Positions 19,780 through 29,030 of a stretch of DNA of 29,525 nucleotides are shown here, piece by piece. Location of the stretch: assembly GCA_964058805.1 (NCBI GenBank), contig CAXKVV010000635.1:1-29525 (forward strand), written 5' to 3'. The notes beneath the pieces were generated by a model. It ran no database searches, had not been told where the DNA came from, and saw only the letters and a program-made list of their open reading frames with translations. This stretch comes from Schoenoplectus triqueter. Taxonomy: Eukaryota > Streptophyta > Magnoliopsida > Poales > Cyperaceae. How positions within the stretch are numbered: the first letter of the stretch is position 1; every line of letters begins with the position of its first letter. The position numbers were made by a program, and so were the translations under genes.

Positions 19780-20508
19780 TAGGGCTGTCAATGGATTGGA
19801 TTTAAACCGGATGCCGGATGATTCAAATGTGAATTCATTAAAAATTTATAAGATCCATATGTGAATCTGTATTCAATAAAATTTTGAAAATTCAAATGCG
19901 AATTCGTATTTATTATTATAGCGGATTTCGGATCGGATTCGGATCATCTTTCGGATCATGTATTATAATAATATTAAAAATACCATAATTAATATATGTT
20001 AAGAGAAAAAAATATTATTTTATCTTAAAATTATTTCAAATGTAACAACAATCATAATTCACATTTACTATTATAGTAATCTTAAAATTATTTGTTCCAA
20101 TCATAAACGTAGCAACAATCATAACTATTTGTTTCAACTTTCAAAACATACAATAAACATCAAATAACATAATAAAATCTACCTAATTAATATAATAACT
20201 ACTTTTTAACTTTATGAATTAATACATAGTGAAACATAAACATTGCTTTTCAATTTAAACTAAATTGAACATGTTTATTTTATTAATTGATATATAATAT
20301 AATTTTATTTATTTATCGAATTCATAATGAATTCGAATTCGAATCTTATAAGATCCAAATACAGATTCATTATATTAGATAGATCATTTTTTGGAATTTG
20401 TATGCGGATCCAATAAACTAATGAATATATTTTAAAAATTCATATACGAATCTATTTGTAAGAATTTGAATCGGTTTTTTGAATTATAAATATCCATTGA
20501 TAGCCTTA
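19780..20508. mobile_element. hAT-like MITE with TAGGGCTGTCAATGG ends
   Basis: The left end TAGGGCTGTCAATGGAT is matched by the inverted right end TAAGGCTATCAATGGAT. Flanking 8-bp sequences GCCATAAG (19772-19779) and CCCATAAG (20509-20516) differ by one base, fitting a hAT target duplication. Subterminal regions carry GGATNCGGAT and GAATTCG/ATTCGAA words; the centre is AT-rich. No transposase. Confidence 0.85.
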
Positions 20509-20777
20509 CCCATAAGCACAACTACGAAATCCTATTTGAAACAAACAGCAATTTCCGCACCAATTAAATAGTGAAGGCTCAGGAATTTGGACAAGTAAAT
20601 CTCTCACCCTCCTGTCCCTCTCTCTCCCTTTCAAATTTAGTTATTGTGAAAGTAAGTAAATGAATTTGGACAAGTAAATATTTCAACTTCTTTCTCCTCT
20701 CTCCTTTCTTCTATAGCCGAGTGTAAAAGGAAGAGAAAGAGGAAGCAATAGATTCAATCCTCAAAGAGATTCATAGA
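20509..20777. other. Short spacer between two hAT-like MITEs
   Basis: C/T-rich then A/G-rich sequence. It contains a partial direct repeat, AATTTGGACAAGTAAAT, at about 20583 and 20663. No gene. Confidence 0.5.
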
Positions 20778-21045
20778 TAGGGTTGTTAATGACACTCTTT
20801 TGACAGTTTATCTGACTTGTATCATATCCAATAAGATAAGTATGGGTAAAGTTTTATTTTCGTTAGATCATCGGGTTTGAATATGGGTAAGAAAAAAATT
20901 TCATTAACTTATCGGATATGGATATGAGTAAGGGGTTTTCGTTATCCGTTATCTATTGAATAAATTATAAATATATATATAGTTAAATATATATAAGTAC
21001 AATTATTTTATATTTTTAATAAATATATATAGTTAAATTATATAA

Positions 21046-21081
<36 letters not shown>

Positions 21082-21404
21082 ATTAGTATATATTTTTTAT
21101 GATAATTGACATGAAAAAATTATATGATTTTTATTATATCTAAAATGTTAATTATTATTGCACTTTATTAGTATATTTATTTAATGTTATTTATTTATCT
21201 AAATCATATAATTTTTTCATTAAATTATTTTTATTTTTATCCGTTATCTACCGTTATTTGTTCGTTACCCGAAATTTTAAATGGATAAGAGTAGGATATA
21301 GATAAAAAAAATTAATAGATATAAATAGAATATAAATAATTTTTTTAATAAGTATAAATATAAAAATATCTTTTCTGTACCTTATTTACTCATTGACAGC
21401 CCTA
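20778..21404. mobile_element. hAT-like MITE, third member of the TAGGGYTGTYAATGA group
   Basis: The left end TAGGGTTGTTAATGACAC pairs with the inverted right end TAGGGCTGTCAATGAGTA. Subterminal words such as GGATATGGATATGAG and TCCGTTATCTA recur inverted at the two sides. I cannot find a clear 8-bp target duplication, so the element is older than its neighbour or its site has decayed. A (TA)n tract lies at about 21052-21077. Non-coding. Confidence 0.75.
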
Positions 21405-22107
21405 GAAGACCAGAGGCTAACGAAATTGAAGGATTTTGAGAAGTTTTAACTTGGGACGGCTTGTGTGGCCAGAGTTGCGAAACTGGAAATAGATGATAAT
21501 TGATAAGAACTCGTGTGCCTAAATAAAAGCCCGTAACAAAATCCTACAATGTCAAAATTATGTGTACTTGACCATGTAATGGGCTTAGGCCTTTTCCAAC
21601 TTCAGGCTTCCTATTGTTCCATTTAAATTTTAGTTGTTAATGAATAGCTAGTTTTTTTTTCAAGCTAATTGCGACGTGTATCTATTGCAAAATAATAAGA
21701 TTAATAAATTAGTATATTTAAAATTTCGAGTTCTTTTAAGGGTGCAACATTGTGTTTTATTATATTAATTATTATATTTTCTGAAGGCACAACATGAATT
21801 ATCAAAAACAAATAAAACAACTAAAAAGAGAGGCGTTTTAATTGCCCGAAATATCTAGAACAGATTGAGGCCACCTAATCAAGAATAAATACATACCAAA
21901 AGATATATCGAGTACAATAAAAGTGAAAATTTTATGTAATCGCTGTTCATTCACAGCCAGATTCTCAAAGCTAGCGCATTTACCACGTCCAATTGATCTC
22001 GGAGTAATGATAAACCAAAATTGCACGTAAATCTGATGTACAGTTTAGTACAAAACAAATTTAATGAATTTTAGATCACGTCAATTATAGATAGCTTTGA
22101 ATTAAAA
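21405..22107. other. Spacer, no gene recognised
   Basis: Mixed AT-rich DNA. One 62-codon minus-strand open frame (22026-21838) has no recognisable motif and looks like chance. The remainder has poly-T and poly-A runs only. Confidence 0.5.
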
Positions 22108-23460
22108 TTTATAACGACCTCGAATTTCATATTGTATATCAAGAGGATTTATCTGGGCCGTCCGTCGCATATTACAATGCAAGTCATCTTAATTACCTCA
22201 AACAAGGTCATTCAATTCCAATAATCATGTCATAATGATATAATAACTCATAACTAAATTTAAAATACCCAAATTAGTAACAACATAAATGTTTTCATGC
22301 TATTAAATATATTTCAACCGACATACAACAGAAGTCTTGAATCATATTCAACCTAGAAAATATAATGCCTTACAATGACATATCTACTTAATCATAACAT
22401 AATATTTTTTATAGAAACGTAATGTCTCAAAAGAAAATTCCAACATAACAATAAATAAGGTCTTTAAACATGTGAAATTAATAACTTAGTTCTTTCCGGT
22501 GGCTAATCAGCTCTTTCTTCCTCACCTGCAATAAACACACAGATAGAAATGTGGATGAGAAACCTAATATTTCCCAATGCATGGAAAACAACAATCGAAA
22601 TTCTCAAACGGAGAATAAATTTCAAATTCATAGTCAATCATTCAGACTTAATTTCAAGTCATTAGATCTTATTGTTTGGTCTTACCACATTCTATTCTGG
22701 TCCTTGGTGTTACCAATCAAATGAATAGAACATATCAAAGCCTGATAACAAAATAAAGTATCAAATCAAATGAAATTTCATATCCATGAGTCAAATTTCA
22801 AAACTGATCATAGCACAATCAAATGCTATTATTGTCGAATCATTCCCTCATCCAGCGTATTTATTAACTTAACCCATTATTGTCTGAAATTAATTTAATA
22901 ACTCCATTCGATAAAATCTGAGAAGAATAAATTTCAGATCTATGAATTCTGCAACAGTTTGAGAAATCAAACAAAACGAAGAACCCATTTGATACAACAT
23001 ATGCATACCTAATCAATGAGGCTATGTCAGAACTCAAAGCATATATAATTCAAAGGGAGAAACACACTTTATGATGAACTCTTCGATAGAGATGTGATTC
23101 CTTCAGTATCATTTTCCAAGACGAGTCTTCACGCCAATCGTGAGCCGTCCTCCTTCTGTCTCTCTTTCGCTCCATCGCTCTTAACCTCTCTCTGTAACTT
23201 ACTAATACTCTCTCTCTCTCTCTCTAGTTTGGTGCAGAAAGAAAAATAGTATAGAGAAATGAGGAGTTTATGTATAACTTACGAAATCTGATGGTTAAAG
23301 GGACTGAGAATTACCGAGAGTTGTTTTAGCCAAACATGCATGATTCTCCAATTAATTCATATTTTATTCAAAAACTATAGAATTGAATTGTCTGTTAGAT
23401 TCCATTCATAATTATATATAAAATGTGCACATATGATACATTGAATTCATAATCAACTCT
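22108..23460. mobile_element. Possible solo LTR or large repeat, identity uncertain
   Basis: Opens with ATAACGACCTCGAATTTC and carries CTCACCTGCAATAAACACAC and a (CT)n tract (about 23206-23225) before GTTTGGTGCAGAAAG. Such blocks recall long LTRs of plant retroelements that start TGTAACGACC, but no TG/CA ends or target duplication could be fixed and there is no second copy here. No protein gene: a 43-codon minus-strand frame at 23175-23047 has no known motif. Confidence 0.3.
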
Positions 23461-23645
23461 CACAGGGTCGAAATCACCCATATTGGCTGGAGCCGATCAT
23501 CCCCTACTATCCGGTGCTGGTCTCATACCGGCTGGTGCCACCTTTTTCTTCTAGCCAAAATGGCCCCATATTGGCTGGTGACCTACTTCTTATAGTCCAA
23601 ACAATCCCATTACCGGCCGGTGCCCGTTCCATTTTGGCTGACCAG
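23461..23645. repeat. GC-rich island of degenerate TTGGCTGG/ACCGGCYGGTG repeats
   Basis: Variants of CATATTGGCTGG, CATACCGGCTGGTGCC and TTACCGGCCGGTGCCC occur five to six times at about 30-60 bp spacing in an otherwise AT-rich region. Both strands are free of long open frames. It could be the end of the adjoining repeat or a decayed satellite. Confidence 0.65.
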
Positions 23646-23717
23646 TAGATTTAAATTTTCATTAATTATTTTTGTTTGTGTGGTATTATTTTAAAAGGGT
23701 AATATATATATTATTCT

Positions 23718-23883
23718 GTAAATAAATTTAATTGATATTACTAAATAATTATTAATCGAGAAGTGATGGATGCCACATACTACTACTCAAAAAGAAGTTC
23801 AGTCCTCTGAACTTATCGTTGAAAATATATTTGTATTTATTCAATTGATATTACTAAATAAATATTAGTGAAAAAGTGATGGA
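23718..23883. repeat. Imperfect direct repeat, about 53-bp unit spaced 113 bp
   Basis: ATTGATATTACTAAATAA (first at 23731, again at 23844) with continuing similarity through AAGTGATGGAT. Non-coding. Confidence 0.75.
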
Positions 23884-23935
23884 TATAAAAAAAATCCTAT
23901 TTATTCTTCAATTTTTCTGAGTTTCTTGTTATTCA

Positions 23936-24090
23936 ATGCACCAAATCTAGGTTATTTTACATAACAAAGATACCAAATATTAAGAATTTATTTACTATGA
24001 ATTAAACTCTTTATAAAATCCAATGTGCCAAATTTAAGCCACTAATCTGTTTTTTTTCTTTTCGTTTTTAGTACTCACACATACCCCCGC
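23936..24090 (+). repeat. Left arm of a dispersed inverted repeat pair
   Basis: Reads TGCACCAAA, then ATTAAGAATTTAT, TTTATAAAATCCAATGTGC, AAATTTAAGCC and TTAGTACT. The same series occurs inverted at 26055-26230. The pair flanks roughly 2 kb of tandem duplications and a MITE. Confidence 0.8.
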
Positions 24091-24107
24091 ACAAGAACAA
24101 AGCATGA

Positions 24108-24325
24108 ATGATATGAGTCATCAGAACAATATAAATAAAACGGAAAAAATGAATGAAACTGACAGTAAAATAGACAACACAATATGTCTAAAATAGGACT
24201 CAAAGTCTCTAAATTTATGATATGAGTCATCAGAACAATATAAATAAAACGGAAAAAATGAATGAAACTGACAGTAAAATAGACAACACAATATGTCTAA
24301 AATAGGACTCAAAGTCTCGTATAAA
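24108..24325. repeat. Recent 109-bp tandem duplication
   Basis: Unit 24108-24216 is repeated at 24217-24325. The first 102 bases are identical, with differences only at the junction (CTCTAAATTT against CTCGTATAAATTT). The short minus-strand open frame across it simply repeats a peptide and is not a gene. Confidence 0.95.
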
Positions 24326-24327
24326 TT

Positions 24328-24638
24328 TAGAGGTGGCAAAATTCTGAAGAAACTCTTCTAATCCGATTTATTTTTTTAAAACAAATCAAATTGATTTAAT
24401 CTGATCTAAAATTAAATGATCAGTAATTCAATCGAAATCATTTTTAAATCTAAAAAAATCAACATATAAATTGATCTGATCTTGATCAGACCCGATTTAT
24501 CCTAAAAAATCAAACTAATCCTCCCGTCAGAACTCAAACCAGACCGTCAACATTTGTCCCACTAAATTACCACATCTATATACACTATTAAAAAAAAGAA
24601 GAACAAAAAATATTTTCCCACTAAATTACCACCTCTAT
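24328..24638. mobile_element. Possible degenerate MITE with TAGAGGTGG ends
   Basis: TAGAGGTGGCAAAATT on the left pairs with CCACCTCTA at about 24630-24638, and the interior has inverted GATCTGATCTTGATCAG and AATCNGATTT words. Flanks TATAAATT and TATACACT agree at six of eight bases. The right end falls inside a tandem repeat, so the call is weak. Confidence 0.35.
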
Positions 24639-24675
24639 ATACACTATTAAAAAAAGAAGAACAACAAATATTTTC
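24558..24675. repeat. 59-bp tandem duplication
   Basis: CCCACTAAATTACCAC begins at 24558 and again at 24617. The second unit differs by only a few bases (one fewer A in the A-run, CACATC to CACCTC). Confidence 0.9.
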
Positions 24676-24961
24676 CGATATCCTTTTTATCACGACAAAC
24701 GCACGCATGGAAGCATGGATACGTCTTTTTATCTTGTAGTGTTGTACACTTACAACAAGATCACTGAACCGTATTCACTGTCATAGTTTTTATGGTAGAA
24801 AAACTATAACAGAGATCTATCATCGAATTATTTTAAATAGTACTTTTGATTAAATTAAAGAGCTATTCTTATTAAGTGGGTCTCACAATTATAGACACAC
24901 TAAAAAAATAAGTATGGCTGCTGATTGTATTTCCCAAAACCACAATTAGGATCCAAATCTC

Positions 24962-25532
24962 CAGTTATCCTCCTCAGAATAACAGGATTATGTTATTCCG
25001 AGCGGGGCCATTGAATAAAAAACAGTTTTTTATATAATAATTATATTATTAATAATAAGAATGATAAAAATAAAATTTAAAATCTGCGAATGACAACGCG
25101 TCACTAATAGTGACGTGGAGCAAACGTGTCACTGTCAGTGACGTCTTTGTATAAAATAGTATAAACGCGTCACTGTCAGTGACGCGTTTGCTCTTGCTCA
25201 TTTGATCACGATCTCATTACTGTTTGATTAATATCACTACTGCCATCAAAGACGACACTGACAGTGGCGCGCTGCCATTTGTAGATTTTAATTTTTACTT
25301 TTATCACTCTTATTATTAATAATATAATTATTATAATTATTATATAAGAAAAAAATCTGAATAAAAAACGTATGGATTGAATTGATTTACTTTTATCTCC
25401 TCCTTTATAATTCCTCTCTCTTCGAGATTTATCTGAGTCGTTCATTTTTAATTTAATGGCCTCGGTCGGAATAACAAACCATGTTATGCCGAGGATAACA
25501 TGTGATTCAAGTTCCCACAACCAAGCAAGGCC
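24962..25532. mobile_element. MITE with palindrome-array core (family A, copy 2)
   Basis: Outer inverted repeats: GTTATCC...TTATTCCGAGCGGGGCCATT on the left and the inverse of GTTATCCTCGGCATAAC...TTATTCCGACCGAGGCCATT on the right. Inner AT-rich arms (about 25030-25090 and 25270-25350) are roughly 90% inverted copies (TATATAATAATTATATTATT, AATAATAAGAGTGATAAAA). The core has four palindromes: CGTCACTAATAGTGACG, CGTGTCACTGTCAGTGACG, CGCGTCACTGTCAGTGACGCG without its last base, and CACTGACAGTG. The right end TTGTGGTT/GGCC near TAA recalls Tourist/PIF-type MITEs, but the left end lacks this. Arms align with the element at 5018-5508. The 131-codon minus-strand frame is a by-product. Confidence 0.75.
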
Positions 25533-25535
25533 TAA

Positions 25536-26054
25536 CACTACAGCTTCACCATCGTACATAAAGTAAATATAGTTATATTTATATACATAGTGCCTATACA
25601 AAATAGCTAAGTAGCCTAAATTTTAGCTTGCGCTTAGCCTAGCCCACCTTGCACTGTTCTACAAATTTAAAAGTCCTGCCACTCCTGCGCTTTGTTGCAA
25701 ATAACCTTTTTTGCCCCAAAAATAGACTCCAGCGCTGGCCATTAATCCGCTCATCACTAATTGTGTCTAATAATTAAATATCAACACGGAAAGAATCATA
25801 ATTAATAACATTTCATAATTTGAGAACTGTAGCAAATTGATAAGGTAACATACGTTGGGTGGAAGGTCTAGACTGCATAATGTGATTCTACTTCTTTTTG
25901 AATGATATGCGTCTCGGGGTAAATGAAAATGAAAGAAAAGGCTCTCGTTAGGTAGGATTGCCATTTCTGTTATAATTAATCTTTTTGGCAATGACACAGT
26001 GCACTACTGCACAGATTTAAAATCAAACTCTAAATGAGCTTAAAATAGACTTTT
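25536..26054. other. Spacer, no gene recognised
   Basis: Mixed sequence with C-rich pieces (GCCTAGCCCACC, CTCCAGCGCTGGCC) and a 76-codon minus-strand frame at 25997-25767 with no recognisable motif. No other structure seen. Confidence 0.5.
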
Positions 26055-26230
26055 AATTTAAGAAGGACGTTTGTGAGGTATATGGAAGTACTAAAAAACG
26101 AAAAAAAAAAATCAGAGTAAAGGCTTAAATTTGCACATTGGATTTTATAAAAAGTTTACTTCATAGTAGATAAATTCTTAATAATTGGAATTTTTGTTTC
26201 CTAAAAAAACTCAGTTTTGGTGCACCGAAA
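26055..26230 (-). repeat. Right arm of a dispersed inverted repeat pair
   Basis: On the minus strand it reads TGCACCAAAACTGA, ATTATTAAGAATTTAT, TTTATAAAATCCAATGTGC, AAATTTAAGCC, TTTAGTACT. This parallels 23936-24090 along its length with scattered substitutions and small gaps. Confidence 0.8.
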
Positions 26231-27925
26231 CTCGTTATCATTCATTTTTCTCATAAATTAAAATGTAAGGATTCAAATGCCTCTATTTTGTGTGCATTCA
26301 TCGTGCTTTCATTTTAATTTTTAAAACTCAAAATTTAAAACTAATATTAAAATAAAATAATTAAATTTGATCAGTATCATGTATAGATTAAGAATATGAC
26401 ATTTGAATAATTTTATATCAGATTAAGAGCTTGCAAAGAATACACTTATATGAATAATGACATTGATTTTTTAACTCATTGACGCATATAAAAATGAAAG
26501 TGAAAAAGTAAAATACTTTTATGTAAGAACAGAATATAATATATATCAAGTCTAATAATTTTATTTTGAAATTCTAATTTTAAAATTTATGTTATTGAAA
26601 AAAGTGGAGATATGATGAAGGCACAAAAAAAAATTTAAACCCACCTCAAATTAAAAATAAAATGATATTTTTCATATATCTAACAACTTAGTTCTTAAAT
26701 TAATTTGCTACGTACTTTCTTGTTTTCTGTATGAAATATCATACAACAAATAATAATGTTACTATTATCCACATTTTTAGCACCTTTTTAAAAAAAAAAA
26801 TAGTTGAGCACATTTTTTTATTTGAATATAGAATTTACCTTATTTACAGACTTACCTCCTTTTAACATTTTTGCAGTTTAAAAATATTTTATTTCTCCGA
26901 GGCAAAGTCATGAGAAAAACTAGCCGCTATACTTTCCAGTTCAGTAAAATAAAATAACACAAATGCAGTACAATGTGCGCATGTAAGAGGATGCATAATG
27001 TTAATTATAAGAGGTCAGATTATAATAGTTTATCGAGGAATTAGGTACTAAATAAAAAAAATAATAATTCAATTTACATTCTTATCTAATAAACACTATC
27101 AAAATAATATTATTTTATGCATTAAAAATAATAAAAATACAAAACTCAAAATAATAGATAATTAAATCTATGAAAAAACTTTTCTCTATGAGATTTTATA
27201 TTTTAAAATTTTTACATAATTTTTTTTGTTATTAAACGTTCGCGGATAGTGTATTCAAAAATTGCTTACTATCGTGGATAACAAAAAAAAATTATTCAAA
27301 TGATCGCTGATTGATATTTTAACGATCGGCGATTTGTGGAGGCGATAGAAACATAGACGATTAGACGGAGCTGATAGTGGAAATACGATCAATGCCGCCT
27401 ATTTTTATTTGAATATACAATATTTGTAGCGTTAATCTTTTGAAAATATTTGCATCTGAAATCCAAAATTTTGATGATAATTATATATCTACCGTTAAAA
27501 ATATAGTTACAATTTAATAATTTTGATGAGACTATTTTATTGATGTCGATATAGGAAAACATTTTTTTTTTGGTTTCGTCCCTATCTAGAAATGAAGGCA
27601 GCATTTGAACATTTTCACAGTTTTTGGTTGTATTATGAAAACAATTATCTAAATAACGCATTTATTTTGGAAGAAATAAAAGAAATAACTATAGCCCTTG
27701 TTGTACCAAGTTTCTATGAATACTTAATACTCCGACATGCATTATTAGGCTTGTCCATTAAATGAAATTATAGCAATGCAACAATCAAATTGATAATCAT
27801 TAAAATGATTTAAACATCCTTAATTAATTATGTTCTTATGTTCTCAGAAGATTTGATTATCAGTAATTATTAATACTTCAACCTAATGCTTGAAATATGA
27901 TTGCTCATATGCTTTACCATTAGAG
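26231..27925. other. Long AT-rich spacer, no gene recognised
   Basis: No open frame with protein character on either strand. The 90-codon minus-strand frame at 27661-27389 is AT-driven. A small less AT-rich patch at about 27230-27405 contains CGATCGGCGAT, ATCGCTGATTGAT and GACGGAGC words and may be a transposon remnant. The rest is poly-A and poly-T rich. Confidence 0.5.
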
Positions 27926-28305
27926 TGGGGATCACTTGACAATGGATTATTTTGACAATCTTGATAACAGATTCTTAAATAAATATCAAAAAAATCTTAA
28001 AAATATAAAAAAATATATAAATATATTCTTTTACTTATAGATTGATAATCATTCAAATTTTATATAATTTCATTATCATTTGATACATCAAATAAGACCA
28101 TTAAATTATAACTGTTGTAAATTGTATAAAATTTTGATTGTCTTTGATGGAGTAACAAACGATAATGAAATTGTATGAAATTTGAATGACTATCAATCTA
28201 TAAGAACATATCTATATTTTATTTTTATTTTTATGATTTTGATGATATTTATTTAAGAGTCCATTGTCAAGATCGACAAAATAACCCATTGTCAAGTGAC
28301 CCCCA
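27926..28305. mobile_element. Near-perfect long-hairpin MITE
   Basis: The left half (TGGGGATCACTTGACAATGG, TCTTAAATAAATATCA, ATAGATTGATAATCATTC, TTTCATTATC) is inverted almost base for base in the right half (CCATTGTCAAGTGACCCCCA and so on). The loop is about 30-40 bp near 28100-28130. No target duplication is obvious. It is distinct in sequence from the other hairpin family in the window. A transcript across it would form a long double strand suited to siRNA processing. Confidence 0.85.
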
Positions 28306-28611
28306 TCCTTACTATTTTCCCATTATAATGATTTGTTTCATTCAGAGATTACTTGTTGAATGACAGATGTTGTTTTGAATTTATATACATCAATATAAAT
28401 TACTCCAAAAATACTAGAGATATAGGATTTTCTTTAATTTAGCTTGATAAAGTATCTCTTCTTTTCGTTCGACAACATTGATGTACATGCAACCAATTTA
28501 GAAGTACATCACAATTCCACTTAAAAAAAGAACTACATCACAATTACATGAAGGTTTACGTAACATATTAAACTAGTTCATTTTTCTGACGGCTTACATC
28601 TTTTCAATAGT
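28306..28611. other. AT-rich spacer
   Basis: No gene. A short local repeat, ACTACATCACAATT, occurs at about 28504 and 28531. Confidence 0.5.
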
Positions 28612-29030
28612 CAAGATCCGAAATTTTTATATTTAAGTAAAATTAAAATTAAAATTAAATATTAAAGTAAATTATAGATAAATTCGGGATCTACACTCTA
28701 CGTACTTAGTACTCGCGTGGAGTGCTCTCATTCCACGAGATTGCCATTCCATGTGGAGTGAGAGCACTCCACGTTACTGCTACCCACGTGAAGTCAATTT
28801 TTTTTAATTCAATCCAATGTGAAAGACAAAGAGGAGAAAAAAATTTAAAATTCAGTTACGCCACGTGAGTGATAGTAATGTGGAGTGCTTTCACTCCAAG
28901 TTAATGACAGCCGAGTAAGAGTATTCCATGTGAGTGCTAAACTCATATATTGTAGATCTCGAATTTTATCCGCCATTTATCCCAATATTTAATTTTTACT
29001 TTAATATAAAATTTTCCGGTCAAGATGTGT
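28612..29030. mobile_element. Foldback element with palindrome-rich core (similar architecture)
   Basis: Arms: CAAGATCCGAAATTTTTATA...GATAAATTCGGGATCTACA on the left (28612-28695) and the inverse, TGTAGATCTCGAATTTTATC...ATAAAATTTTCCGGTCAAGA, on the right (28950-29025). The core holds CGTGGAGTGCTCTCATTCCACG, trimmed by two bases here as GTGGAGTG..CATTCCAC, plus GTGGAGTGAGAGCACTCCAC, GGAGTGCTTTCACTCC and CCACGTG words. The plan is as in the two family A elements, but the palindromes are based on GGAGTG rather than CACTGTCAGTG, so it may be a related or merely similar family. Confidence 0.65.

Noticed and set aside
24121..24339. Minus-strand frame with an internally repeated peptide, as a repeat protein
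   Set aside because: The repeat is just the 109-bp DNA duplication, not a multiple of three, in AT-rich non-coding sequence.
24962..25345. Palindromes spaced at intervals considered as a CRISPR array
   Set aside because: The repeats are short, of unequal spacing, inside an inverted-repeat element and in a plant genome; no direct-repeat/spacer pattern and no cas genes.
25206..25601. 131-codon minus-strand frame
   Set aside because: It crosses the MITE arm and contains Ile/Lys runs from AT-rich inverted repeats; no domain is visible.
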